Source of the DNA: JAXLYX01 sp046351215
GTDB taxonomy: Bacteria > Myxococcota_A > Polyangia > Polyangiales > Houyiibacteriaceae
NCBI GenBank assembly: GCA_046351215.1
Contig: JAXLYX010000011.1
Span: 218,554 to 282,553 of the forward strand
Length of the DNA stretch: 64,000 nt
Direction of reading: 5' to 3'
The translations under genes and the position numbers were made by a program. Under the pieces are notes generated by a model, which worked only from the letters and a program-made list of their open reading frames with translations, ran no database searches and was not told the DNA's origin. How positions within the stretch are numbered: the stretch's first letter is position 1; each line of letters opens with the position of its first letter. Positions 34,536-43,260 of this stretch are shown one piece after another.

Positions 34536-35201
34536 ATGTCGCGTACTTCTCACGTGCTCGGGGTCTTCCTGCTGCTCGGGGCCGCCCTCGGGACGGCTCC
34601 GACCCCTGCTCGGGCCGAGGGCCTGGAAGGGGACGAAACGGCCCTCCCGGAGCTCCCTCCACCGCCCGAGCTGCGCCCCCAGAAGCGTGTCGTCGAGGTC
34701 AACGCGGGCCTCGTCGGAGCCTTCGCGAATTCGGCGCTCTGCCCGCCCGGGCCCGACTGCATCCTCGGCGGCGGCTTCGCGCTCGGCTTCACCTACGAGT
34801 GGCGGAGGCCCTCGGGCTTCACGCTGGGCCTCGGCTACGACCTCTGGATCCTCGGAGGCGGGACCGTCTGGGACGCCAGCACCCTGCAGGACATCCGCTT
34901 CGCCGGGCGCTACCTCTTCCTCCCCGAGATCTCGGTCCACCCCTACCTGATCTACGGCGCGGGCGTCGTCGGCCTCGGCGATCTCTTCCGCATCGCGACG
35001 GCCGGTGCGGCCCTCGACGCCGGCTTCGGCGTGGAGTGGGAGATCACGGACAGCCTCGCCTTCACCTTCTCGTTCGAGCTGCGGACGTTCATGGTCGTGC
35101 CCTTCACGACCCACGACGACGGGGTGGAGCGGGGCCAGGATCCGATGCCCAACATGCTCGGGGCCATCCAGCTCGGCGTCGTGATCATCCCGGGGCAATG
35201 A
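34536..35201 (+). CDS. Outer-membrane beta-barrel-like protein
   Basis: A 221-aa exported protein. It has a signal peptide (cleavage likely after ARA near residue 28), an acidic Pro-rich linker (ALPELPPPPEL), then alternating strands with aromatic girdles (VVEVNAGLVGAFANSALCPPGPDC, FALGFTYEWRRPSGFTLGLGYDLWIL, IQLGVVIIPGQ). The eight-strand pattern resembles small barrels with outward Gly-rich turns. It is a surface or porin-like protein with no assigned function. ATG 34536 is chosen because the in-frame extension upstream crosses the promoter region. Confidence 0.7.
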   Translation: MSRTSHVLGVFLLLGAALGTAPTPARAEGLEGDETALPELPPPPELRPQKRVVEVNAGLVGAFANSALCPPGPDCILGGGFALGFTYEWRRPSGFTLGLGYDLWILGGGTVWDASTLQDIRFAGRYLFLPEISVHPYLIYGAGVVGLGDLFRIATAGAALDAGFGVEWEITDSLAFTFSFELRTFMVVPFTTHDDGVERGQDPMPNMLGAIQLGVVIIPGQ

Positions 35202-35307
35202 CCGCCGGCCGCCCCCGTCTCCGGCCCGGGGATGGGAGGCGAGGTGGGCCCTCCGCGCCTATCGCTTGACGAGCCGCCGTGGGTCGTTGTCCACTGCACG
35301 TCCGACG

Positions 35308-36711
35308 ATGCGCTGTTCGAGCTGCGGACACGAAAACCCTGGCGGCAGCCTTTTCTGTCAGCAGTGCGGACAGCGGTTCGCGCCCGCGCAGGCGGCGCCG
35401 GCGGCCGCCGCTGCGGCGAACCTCTGCAGCCGCTGCGGCTCGCAGCAGCCGCCGCACATGCGGTTCTGCACCCAGTGCGGGAACTCCCTCCCCGGGCTCG
35501 GGCCGGCCCCGGCCGCGCCGCCGCCTTCGGCCGGCCCGGCGGCCTACGCGCCCACGGTCGCCGGTCCCTCGCCGGTCCATGGAGGCGGAGCCCCCGCTCC
35601 GACCCCGGTGATGATGCCCGCCGCGCAGGGGTACAACCCGCCTCCGGCGAGCTCGCCCCTCGCCTCGGCGGGCGCCGAGGTGGCCGAGCGTCTGTCGAAC
35701 GCGATCGGGGGCCCGCTCTGCTGGCGATGCCGCGGGGTCGGGGACGTCGGGGCCGAATTCTGCAAGTTCTGCGGCGCGCGCTACGCCGACAAGCCCGGGG
35801 CCGCGCCCGCGCCGATGGGCCCGCAGGGGGCGCCGATGGCCGCTCCGGCACCCGCGCCGATGGCCGCTCCGATGGCCCCGCAGGCAGCGCCGATGGCCGC
35901 ACCGGCCCCCGCCCCGCAGGCCGCGCACGGCTTCGGCCCGTCCACGATCCCCGTCGAGGCCCGTGGGCCCGAGCCCTACGGCGCGCCCGCTCCCGGGGGG
36001 GCACCGGCCGCCGTCGGGGCGGCCCCCGCTCCCGTGCTCGCCCGTCTCGTCAGCATCCTGAAGGACGGAACGGACGGGCAGGCCTTCGCGATCACCCTCG
36101 AGCAGACCGACATCGGCCGCACCGAGGGCGAGATCCTGCTCTCGGACGACCCCTACCTCTCGCCGCGTCACGCGCGGATAAGGCGCCGTGGGGATGCCTT
36201 CTTCCTCCGGGATCTCGACAGCGTCAACGGCATCTACCTGCGCATCCGCGACTCGGTCGAGCTCGCCGACGGCGACACGATCCTCGTGGGCCAGCAGGTC
36301 CTCCGCTTCGAGCTCCTCTCGGACGCCGAGGTGCCGGTGGGACCGGCGGCCGTCCACGGCGTCTTCGTCTTCGGCACCCCCGAGGTGCCCCGGATCGCCC
36401 GTCTCGTTCAGTACACGACGGAGGGTATAGGCCGGGACATCATTTACCTGTATCGTTCGGAGACCGTGCTGGGGCGTGAGACCGGGGACGTCGTGTTCAC
36501 GGACGATCCTTTCCTCTCCCGTCGCCACGCGGCGATTCGAGTGGAACGAGGGAGCCGGCGCTTCGTGCTGAAGGACATGGGATCGTCGAACGGAACGTCT
36601 CTGCGCATGAAGGGTGAACGTCCCCTCTCGCACAACGATCTGTTCCGGATCGGCAGGCACCTCTTCCGCTTCGAGCTCGCGAGCGCTCAGGCAGGGCAGG
36701 CCGGACGATGA
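35308..36711 (+). CDS. Zinc-ribbon and double FHA domain signalling protein
   Basis: A 467-aa cytoplasmic protein. It has three zinc-ribbon motifs of four cysteines each (CSSCGHENPGGSLFCQQC at 3-20, CSRC...CTQC near 43-60, CWRC...CKFC near 138-156) separated by Ala/Pro-rich linkers. Two FHA domains follow (about 246-336 and 364-461). Both FHA domains keep the phosphothreonine-binding residues: GR...SPRHA...VNG in the first and GR...SRRHA...SNG in the second. It should bind phosphothreonine peptides made by Ser/Thr kinases. Its stop overlaps the start of the PP2C phosphatase, so the two are coupled. Confidence 0.88.
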   Translation: MRCSSCGHENPGGSLFCQQCGQRFAPAQAAPAAAAAANLCSRCGSQQPPHMRFCTQCGNSLPGLGPAPAAPPPSAGPAAYAPTVAGPSPVHGGGAPAPTPVMMPAAQGYNPPPASSPLASAGAEVAERLSNAIGGPLCWRCRGVGDVGAEFCKFCGARYADKPGAAPAPMGPQGAPMAAPAPAPMAAPMAPQAAPMAAPAPAPQAAHGFGPSTIPVEARGPEPYGAPAPGGAPAAVGAAPAPVLARLVSILKDGTDGQAFAITLEQTDIGRTEGEILLSDDPYLSPRHARIRRRGDAFFLRDLDSVNGIYLRIRDSVELADGDTILVGQQVLRFELLSDAEVPVGPAAVHGVFVFGTPEVPRIARLVQYTTEGIGRDIIYLYRSETVLGRETGDVVFTDDPFLSRRHAAIRVERGSRRFVLKDMGSSNGTSLRMKGERPLSHNDLFRIGRHLFRFELASAQAGQAGR

Positions 36712-38507
36712 GCGAAGAGGATCCGACCGGCGGAAATCCGAGCTCCGACATGCAGGCCGCCCTCGCGGCCGCGGCCGAGCAGTTCGGGAACGGCATCGAC
36801 GAGCCGACGATGCCGAACAAGATCGATCAGGCGATCGCGCGCGGCGAGGGCCCGATCCGCTTCCGCTACTACGGGCACACCGACGTCGGCCTCGTGCGCG
36901 AGCACAACGAGGACAATTTCCTCGTCGCCGACCTCGGCACCGACGTGCGCGGCATGGCCAGCGACGCGATCGTCGAGGGCGTCCTCGGCAAGCGCGGCAT
37001 CGTCCTCGCGGTCTGCGACGGCATGGGCGGCGCCGCGGCCGGCGAGGTCGCGAGCCAGATGGCCGTCGACACCCTCTACGAGCTCTTCCGGGCCGGCGAG
37101 GCCGACCCCGACCGCGACACGTTCGCACGCCGCCTCGTCCATTCGATCGAGGAGGCCGGCAGCCGGATCTTCTCGGCCGCGAAGATGGACCGCTCGCGGC
37201 GCGGCATGGGCACGACCAGCACGGTCGCGGGCCTGCTCGACAAGGTCCTCTTCGTCGGCCAGGTCGGCGACAGCCGCTGCTACGTGCTCCGCAATGGCCA
37301 GCTCAGCCTGATCTCGAAGGATCAGAGCCTCGTGAACCAGCTCATCGAGGCCGGTCAGCTCACCGAGGAAGAGGCCGAGGCCTTCGAGCACTCGAACATC
37401 ATCCTGCAGGCGCTCGGCACGACGGAGAAGGTCGTCGTCGACCTGACGTTCCTCGAGCTCCGCCAGGGCGACCGCCTGATGCTCTGCTCGGACGGCCTGT
37501 CGGGGCTCGTGCATCCGGAGGTGATCCGCGAAGTGCTCGCCACCACGCCGGATCTCCGCGATTGCTGCACCAAGCTCATCGAGATGGCGAACAACGGCGG
37601 AGGGCACGACAACATCACGTGCATCTGCGCCGAGTTCGGCGGCGAGGGCCTGCTCCCGGCCGAGAACGCGCCGCCCGCGACCTACCAGCAGTACCCGCTG
37701 CCGATCGACGAGCACGCGGCGGAGTCCGGCGAGCCGCGGGACGTGCACATGAAGAGCGGGGCGCCGAAGCCCGGCTCCGACGTGAAGCGCTCCGGCAGCC
37801 GCACGATGGAGCACGTCGCGCCGGCACCGGATCTCCCCGTCGCGCGGTTCCCGTGGTGGTTCGTCGTCGTCGTCGTCTTCGTGCTCATCGGCATCGGCAT
37901 CGTCGCCTGGCGGCTCGAGCCCCCCGAGGACACCTCGCGCTCCGACGTTCGCCGTCCGGTGAACGCGCCCTCGACGCTGCAGCCGTCGGGTCCGCCCGTC
38001 GAGGTCATGGTCCGCACGGACGCCCCGAGCGGCGAGCTCTTCGTGAACGGCCAGACCTACGGCGACATCACGTCGGACGAGGACGTGCTCATCGAGCTCC
38101 CCCCCGGCTCCTACCGCCTCGAGCTGCGTCGCGAGGACAACGTGCTCGCGACCGCCACGGTGATGGTGCGTGCGGGCTCTCCGCTGACGGTCATGCTCGA
38201 GCTGCCGGAGGGCTCCGACGACGAGCCGACGGACGAGGAAGAGCCGGCGCCCGTGCCTCCGCCGCGTGCGCCTGCCGCCCCGCCCGCCGTTCCCACGGGG
38301 ACGACCACGACGCCCACGCCCGGCGGGACCACGACGATGGCGTCCTCGACGACCGGAGCCGCGGCCGCGCCTTCGACGACCACGATGGCCGCGCCCGCGA
38401 CGTCGACCATGGCCGCCGACGCGACCGCCCCGACGCCGACCGCGCCGGCCCCCGCGCCGACCATGGAACCGGCGCCGGCGCCCGAGCCCGCGCCCGCCAC
38501 GCCGTGA
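36708..38507 (+). CDS. PP2C-family Ser/Thr phosphatase with TM helix and PEGA domain
   Basis: A 599-aa protein. Residues 50-325 are a Stp/PrpC-type PP2C domain with the metal-binding motifs REHNEDNF (Asp 69), CDGMGG (Asp 104), GTTSTVAGLL, FVGQVGDSRCYVLR, SDGLSGLV and HDNITCICAEF, so it should be active with Mn2+ or Mg2+. A membrane helix lies near 382-402 (WWFVVVVVFVLIGIGIVAW), then a PEGA domain near 428-500 (GELFVNGQTYGDI, LPPGSYRLELRR), and a Thr/Ala/Pro-rich tail of 100 residues. It reverses kinase signalling at the membrane, with its C-terminal part probably periplasmic. The ATG overlaps the upstream FHA gene. Confidence 0.9.
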   Translation: MSEEDPTGGNPSSDMQAALAAAAEQFGNGIDEPTMPNKIDQAIARGEGPIRFRYYGHTDVGLVREHNEDNFLVADLGTDVRGMASDAIVEGVLGKRGIVLAVCDGMGGAAAGEVASQMAVDTLYELFRAGEADPDRDTFARRLVHSIEEAGSRIFSAAKMDRSRRGMGTTSTVAGLLDKVLFVGQVGDSRCYVLRNGQLSLISKDQSLVNQLIEAGQLTEEEAEAFEHSNIILQALGTTEKVVVDLTFLELRQGDRLMLCSDGLSGLVHPEVIREVLATTPDLRDCCTKLIEMANNGGGHDNITCICAEFGGEGLLPAENAPPATYQQYPLPIDEHAAESGEPRDVHMKSGAPKPGSDVKRSGSRTMEHVAPAPDLPVARFPWWFVVVVVFVLIGIGIVAWRLEPPEDTSRSDVRRPVNAPSTLQPSGPPVEVMVRTDAPSGELFVNGQTYGDITSDEDVLIELPPGSYRLELRREDNVLATATVMVRAGSPLTVMLELPEGSDDEPTDEEEPAPVPPPRAPAAPPAVPTGTTTTPTPGGTTTMASSTTGAAAAPSTTTMAAPATSTMAADATAPTPTAPAPAPTMEPAPAPEPAPATP

Positions 38508-38532
38508 CCGCGAGAACGGCCGAGGCGATCCC

Positions 38533-39186
38533 GTGATCCGCCTGCGTCAGCTCAGCGGGGCCCACGCGGGCAGGGTCGCCAGCTTCGACGTCAACGTCGT
38601 CCGCATCGGTCGCCTGCCCGACAGCGAGTTCGCGCTCGATGCGGTCGCCGATCTCGACGTCTCGGCGCGTCATGCCGTGATCGAGCACGACGGCGCGCGC
38701 TGGACGCTCATCGACGTCGGGAGCCGGAACGGCACCTGGGTGAACGGTACGCGCGTCGCACGATGGGTCCTCCGGCACGGCGACGAGATCAAGCTCGGGA
38801 GCCACGGCCCACGCATCCGGGTCGAGATCGAGGGCTCGCCGGACCTCGAGGATCCGCAGCTCCCCTACGACGACACGCTGATCGCGCGGCAGGTGCGCGA
38901 GTCGCTCTCCGACGGGAAGAAGTTCTCGCGCTCGGGTGTGCCCATGACGCTGCCGCCGCCGGCGGGCGAGGTCCTCGTCGACGACTCGACGAGCGATCCT
39001 CCTCCGGCCGCGCTCGCTCGACCGCGTGGGAAGACCACGACGGGCAAGACGCCCCGCGTCGACCGCGCGAAGCCGTCGGCGGCCGGGCGAAAGCCGATCA
39101 CGACGTTCGGTCTCGTCGTCGTGAGCCTCGCGATCGGCTTCGCGATCGGCTTCTTCTTCGCGTTCGCCTTCTTCCTCCGGCCCTGA
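38533..39186 (+). CDS. FHA domain protein with C-terminal membrane helix
   Basis: A 217-aa protein starting at GTG 38533, 25 bases after the phosphatase. Residues 1-90 form an FHA domain with VRIGRLPDSEF, SARHAVIEHDG and SRNGTWVNG, retaining the phosphothreonine-binding Arg, Ser, His and Asn positions. A basic linker (RPRGKTTTGKTPRVDRAK) precedes one C-terminal helix (TTFGLVVVSLAIGFAIGFFFAFAFFLRP). It is a tail-anchored FHA reader. With the preceding two genes it makes a reader, eraser, reader cassette; the matching kinase is not adjacent. Confidence 0.85.
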   Translation: MIRLRQLSGAHAGRVASFDVNVVRIGRLPDSEFALDAVADLDVSARHAVIEHDGARWTLIDVGSRNGTWVNGTRVARWVLRHGDEIKLGSHGPRIRVEIEGSPDLEDPQLPYDDTLIARQVRESLSDGKKFSRSGVPMTLPPPAGEVLVDDSTSDPPPAALARPRGKTTTGKTPRVDRAKPSAAGRKPITTFGLVVVSLAIGFAIGFFFAFAFFLRP

Positions 39187-39226
39187 GCCGGACCTCGCGT
39201 GCAGGGCCCGCGGGCCGCCCCGCGCC

Positions 39227-40300
39227 TCAGAACGAGTGCACGAGCCCGACGCTCGCGCCGCGCGGCGAGACCTCGACCTCGGCGCGCGTGCGGCCCGTCC
39301 CGTCGCCGTGCGGGGTCCAGTCGGTGAAGGCGGCGACGAGCGCGGTCGCGAAGAGGAACGCGCCCGCCTGGACCGAGAACCACTTCGTGCGTCGCACGTC
39401 CCGGTCGTGGTTGTTCTGCGCGACGGCGATGGTGGTCGGGTCCCCGGTCGATTCGGCGTCGTGGAGATCCTGGCGCGAGTGCCGCGCGTCGACGCCGGAC
39501 CACGTGACCATGCCGATCGAGATCAGCGTGGGCGCCAGCACGCCGAAGAACGTCGCGCGCGGTCGCGAGAAGAAGCGGTACTTCGAGATGCGGTAGGGGT
39601 TCTCTCCCTCGCCGAGGCTCGCCTCGAGATCGCGAGGGTCCTCCGCGGGCGTCTCGGGAGCGTCGGCCTCCGGCGTGGGCGTCATCGCCTCGGCGGGCGC
39701 GAAGAGCACCTGGACGACCGAGCCCGCCTGACCGTGCACCGTGCGATCCTGGGTCTGCCCCGGGCCGAAGGTGGCCGTGACGGTGACGTCACGACCCGCC
39801 GGCACGAAGAAGTGCATCCCGTCCTGCGCCTGGCCGTCGACGGCGAGCGAGCAGCCGGCCGTGCACTCGACGTCGACCCGGACGAACTCGGCCTGCGCGT
39901 CGGCGACCGCGGAGCGACCGACCTCCGCGAGCTGCGGCGTGAGACCTTCTTGCTGCAGCAACCTTAGGCCGAGCGAGCCCGAGCGCCGCACGTCCCCGGC
40001 GAGCTTGTAGGCCCGGACGGCCTGACCGAGCGCGATGGGGGAGGGCGCGAGCCGGTGCGCCTGATCGAACCAGCGCGCCGCCTGGGCGTAGTCACGGAGC
40101 AGGTAGGCGGAGACGCCGCGGTCGTAGGCGTCCGCCGCTCGTTGCCGGTTGTCGGAGCCGCCCTGGGCGCGCACGGGGTTCGCGCAGGCGGCGAGGATCC
40201 CCGAGAGCAGGAGCGCGGAGAGCGCGGTCCACCGTCGAGCGCCGTGGGTGCTCCGCTCCCCGTCCGTTCCGATCGCTCCGCTCTCCTCGCATCGCTCCAT
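39227..40300 (-). CDS. TPR and PEGA-like membrane protein
   Basis: A 357-aa protein. The start at ATG 40300 (MERCEESG) gives a first hydrophobic segment (ALSALLLSGILAACANPVRA) that looks like a lipobox (LAAC). TPR-like helices follow (AADAYDRGVSAYLLRDYAQAARWFDQAHRL), then a PEGA-like beta domain with one disulfide candidate (VECTAGCSLAVDGQ), and finally two membrane-like helices (FFGVLAPTLISIGMVTW and GAFLFATALVAAF). This architecture is common in myxobacterial envelope proteins of unknown role. It is divergent from the 202-aa protein. Confidence 0.7.
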   Translation of the reverse strand: MERCEESGAIGTDGERSTHGARRWTALSALLLSGILAACANPVRAQGGSDNRQRAADAYDRGVSAYLLRDYAQAARWFDQAHRLAPSPIALGQAVRAYKLAGDVRRSGSLGLRLLQQEGLTPQLAEVGRSAVADAQAEFVRVDVECTAGCSLAVDGQAQDGMHFFVPAGRDVTVTATFGPGQTQDRTVHGQAGSVVQVLFAPAEAMTPTPEADAPETPAEDPRDLEASLGEGENPYRISKYRFFSRPRATFFGVLAPTLISIGMVTWSGVDARHSRQDLHDAESTGDPTTIAVAQNNHDRDVRRTKWFSVQAGAFLFATALVAAFTDWTPHGDGTGRTRAEVEVSPRGASVGLVHSF

Positions 40301-40521
40301 GTCCCGCCTCCGCACGCACGTGCCCCCTGGCTCGGGGACGACGGACGGAACGGCGCCTCGACGCGGCTCCTGCCCCGTCGTCTCCCGCGGCCATCCTGGG
40401 GTCGGCCGTCGTCCGCTTCCATGGGCCGGAGCCGACACGCCATGGACCGACCCGGCCAGTGGCCGATTTGTTGACGGTCCTCGCGTTCGAGACGACAAGG
40501 CAGCCTGGAGGCTAGAGGCCG

Positions 40522-41130
40522 ATGTGGGGATCCCGGGTCACCGACGCCGTCGAGTACTACAAGCAACGGGGCGAGAACCGCTTCGCCTTCCGTGCCGTCC
40601 GCGATCGGGGCCCGGACAAGTTCCGCTGGCGTAACGCGGTCTCGAGCCTGACCCAGACCATCGGCGTCCTGCGCGGACACACCCGGATCCGCCTCGAGGA
40701 GCCGGTGCGGGAGATGGTGCTCGACGTCGACGACGGCATCCTGCGCCGCGAGGTCGTGCTCGACGCCCGGCGTCACCGCGTCGACCTCGACCGCGGCGAG
40801 ATCCTGCCCGTGCGGACGATGGGCGACCTGCGTCGGACCGCGTTCCTCGCGGGTACGAACCTCGACCTCGTCCGTCGCTACGTGCGCTTGCCCGACGACT
40901 ACGAGGCGCCGATCGACACCGCGGGCGTCGTCCTCGTCGGTCGCGCCATGTGCGAGCAGTACAGGAAGCGCGCCCAGCAGCTGATGCTCGAGGTGCCGCT
41001 CGTCGACGAGCCCGCGCGCCTCACGGTGCGTCAGCGCTCGATCCTCGCGCAGGCCGAGTCGGACGGCTCGGAGTCGAGCCGATGGGCGGCGCTCTCGCGC
41101 ACGCTGCTCGGCGACTCGATCAAGGGCTGA
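40522..41130 (+). CDS. Protein of unknown function
   Basis: A 202-aa soluble protein I do not recognise. Its first half is beta-rich (FRWRNAVSSLTQTIGVLRGHTRIRLEEPVREMVLDVDDG), followed by a block with alternating acidic and basic residues (ILRREVVLDARRHRVDLDRGEILPVRTMGDL). It ends in helical segments. There are no membrane or signal features and a single cysteine (Cys 149). It is convergent with the NsrR-type regulator, whose stop comes one base after its own. It may belong to the nitrate region only by location. Confidence 0.6.
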   Translation: MWGSRVTDAVEYYKQRGENRFAFRAVRDRGPDKFRWRNAVSSLTQTIGVLRGHTRIRLEEPVREMVLDVDDGILRREVVLDARRHRVDLDRGEILPVRTMGDLRRTAFLAGTNLDLVRRYVRLPDDYEAPIDTAGVVLVGRAMCEQYRKRAQQLMLEVPLVDEPARLTVRQRSILAQAESDGSESSRWAALSRTLLGDSIKG

Positions 41131-41131
41131 G

Positions 41132-41578
41132 CTACGTCTTGAGCCGCAGCTGCAGGAGCGGCGCGAGCCGTCTCGGCTCGGCGACGAGGTCGGCGACCGT
41201 GTAGCGGTCGAGCTCGCGGTAGAACGCCTGCTGCGCCTCGCCGAGGACCCGGCTGAGGACGCAGGCGGGATGCGCCGGGCAGTCGGACTCGTCCTTGCCC
41301 ACGCAATCGAGGACGCCGCGCTCCGGCTCGAGCTCCTGCACGAAGGCACCGAGGCGCACCTTGCGGAGGTCGACGGCGAGCTTCACCCCGCCGCTCCGAC
41401 CTCTCACCGACTCGACGTATCCACGATGCGAGAGGTCGTTCGCGACCTTGAGCAGGTAGTTCCTCGAGACGTTGTACGACTCGGAGATCTCCTGGATGGT
41501 CACCACCTCGTCTTCCGGGCGGAGCGCGAGGTACGTGAGCATGCGCAAGGCGTAGTCGGTGAAGAGGGTGAGCTGCAT
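41132..41578 (-). CDS. Rrf2-family iron-sulfur regulator, NsrR type
   Basis: A 148-aa transcription factor. The N-terminus MQLTLFTDYALR with Asp 8, the winged-helix ISESYNVSRNYLLKVANDL recognition helix, and the wing GYVESVRGRSGG all match NsrR/Rrf2 proteins. Cys 92, 100 and 106 (C-x7-C-x5-C) plus Asp 8 are the expected ligands for an Fe-S cluster, as in Streptomyces NsrR, which senses nitric oxide. Located at the end of the nitrate locus, it is the best candidate regulator for that locus. The cysteine spacing (7 then 5) is wider than in E. coli NsrR (4 then 5). Confidence 0.86.
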   Translation of the reverse strand: MQLTLFTDYALRMLTYLALRPEDEVVTIQEISESYNVSRNYLLKVANDLSHRGYVESVRGRSGGVKLAVDLRKVRLGAFVQELEPERGVLDCVGKDESDCPAHPACVLSRVLGEAQQAFYRELDRYTVADLVAEPRRLAPLLQLRLKT

Positions 41579-41635
41579 GACTTCGCGAGGCTGGACCGGC
41601 CGTAGGGCCGGTCCATCATCGCACGGTCCCGGGCT

Positions 41636-43114
41636 TCAGGGAGTCTCGACGCCCAGCTGGACGAAGAACCACTGCTGGATCTCGTCGTGGCCGAGCCGCT
41701 TGGCCGCCTCCATCGGGACGAAGATGCTGTAGCCGCCGGTGAGCAGGAGTCGCGGGATCGGCGTGTAGCCGAAGGTCAGATCGACCTCGGAGCCGAGCGA
41801 GCGGTTGTCGGCGGAGCCGTTCTGGCCGAGCCGGCCGCCGCCCGCGTTGGTCCAGAGGCCCGAGGCCTGCTGCTGGGCGAAGTAGTAGGCGTCGAGGCGC
41901 GCGGTCACGGGCGTGTGCTCGGGGCGCAGCTGCGCCGTGACGTGGGCATCGATGAGGTTCTGCAGGTTGAAGAGGTCGGCGTAGCCGTAGAACTTGTGGT
42001 TCGTCGGGAAGAAGTTCTCGAAGCCGTCGACCTTCTCCGTGCCGATGGCGTTCGCCGAGCCCGAGCCGTAGGCGAAGCCGGTGCCGAAGAGCGGACGCAG
42101 CGTCGAGCGTGGCGTGTAGCGCAGGTCCGCGCTCGCGGCGTAGGCGAAGAAGGCGTTGTCGTAGACACGCCCGCCCTGGATCGTGCCTTCGGCGGTGTAC
42201 CCGAAGGTCGGCGTGAGGTTGCCCGTCACGCGCACGCCGGGCGAGACGATGTCGCGGTCGCGCGTCGGCGCGGTGTCGAGCGGGCTGTCGTGCCGGTAGA
42301 GGACGTAGGCGTCGAGCGCGAAGTCCGGGCTCGCGACGTAGCTCGCCTGGAACGTCGCGAGGTAGTCGCCCTTCGACCAGACCTGGGCCTGTGTCATCGT
42401 CGCCGGGAGCGTGTACACGTAGCGGGTCTGAGGGCGGAGGACGGCGCCGAAGGCGTCGAGCTGCAGCTTGCCGCGCGTGTGGTGCAGGCGCAGACCGTCG
42501 AACGAGCGCGCCGCCATCTGCCAGTCGAGGGGGCCGATCATGCGCTCGTCGCCGTACGAGATCTCCTGCCGACCGAGCCGGAGGTAGGTCTGTGCGTCAC
42601 CCACCTCGAGGAAGCCCTGGTGCAGGCCGAGCTTCGTGCCGTCGTCCGAGCCCGGGTAGGTGCCGAAGTTGCGGACGTCCTGCACCTGCGCGAGGACGCG
42701 GAGCTTGCGCCAGCGTGCGTCGAGGCCGACGCGGACGCGGGTGGTGATGAAGTGCTGGTCGTGCAGCTGGACTCCGTCGCCGTAGGGGTTCACGCGCCCC
42801 TCGTAGCGGAAGCGCGCCTGCAGCACGGGACGGAGCGTGAATTCGCCGACCGTGAGCGTGCCCGGTGCGGGCGCCGCGGGGGCCGCGGCCGCGGCGGCGG
42901 GCGTCGGGACGGCCGCCGGCGTCACGGCGGGCGGAGGCGTCGGCGGTGGCGCGTCTTGGGGGGCGCCAGAGGTCGGAGGTGGCGGCGGCGGCACGGGAGC
43001 CGTGGCCGGAGCGTCGTAGATCGGGGAGGGCGGTGGGGCCTGGCCGCTCGCGCGTGCAGCCGAGAGCAGGAAGACGAGCGCGACGGTGGAGGAGCGGGTG
43101 GTGGTGCGGATCAT
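41636..43114 (-). CDS. Alginate-export-type outer-membrane porin
   Basis: A 492-aa exported protein. A signal peptide ends near residue 25, followed by an 80-residue Pro/Ala-rich linker. The barrel has the AlgE-family (PF13372) features FTLRPVLQARFRYEGR, WRKLRVLAQVQDVRNFGTYPG, and AQTYLRLGRQEISYGDERMIGPLDWQMAARSFDGLRL. The family exports alginate in pseudomonads, but many members are general anion or organic-acid porins. Its position downstream of the nitrate ABC genes on the same strand suggests it admits nitrate or nitrite through the outer membrane; this is inference. The next gene is the NsrR-type regulator. Confidence 0.8.
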   Translation of the reverse strand: MIRTTTRSSTVALVFLLSAARASGQAPPPSPIYDAPATAPVPPPPPPTSGAPQDAPPPTPPPAVTPAAVPTPAAAAAAPAAPAPGTLTVGEFTLRPVLQARFRYEGRVNPYGDGVQLHDQHFITTRVRVGLDARWRKLRVLAQVQDVRNFGTYPGSDDGTKLGLHQGFLEVGDAQTYLRLGRQEISYGDERMIGPLDWQMAARSFDGLRLHHTRGKLQLDAFGAVLRPQTRYVYTLPATMTQAQVWSKGDYLATFQASYVASPDFALDAYVLYRHDSPLDTAPTRDRDIVSPGVRVTGNLTPTFGYTAEGTIQGGRVYDNAFFAYAASADLRYTPRSTLRPLFGTGFAYGSGSANAIGTEKVDGFENFFPTNHKFYGYADLFNLQNLIDAHVTAQLRPEHTPVTARLDAYYFAQQQASGLWTNAGGGRLGQNGSADNRSLGSEVDLTFGYTPIPRLLLTGGYSIFVPMEAAKRLGHDEIQQWFFVQLGVETP

Positions 43115-43260
43115 GGGATGGGCTTCCGTGGGTGGGGAGGTGGGGGGGGCCACGGGTGGCTCGAAGCGAAGACAAGACCGGGCCGTCGCGATCGCGTGCG
43201 ATCGCGCGCCGAAGGAAGGGTGACGAAGGCGGCGGGCCGGGGCGTCGGCCCGCCGCCCGT

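Noticed and set aside
39205..39216. Palindrome GGCCCGCGGGCC between the FHA gene and the convergent TPR gene
   Set aside because: A perfect palindrome without a loop makes a poor terminator, and 12-bp all-GC palindromes are expected occasionally at this base composition.
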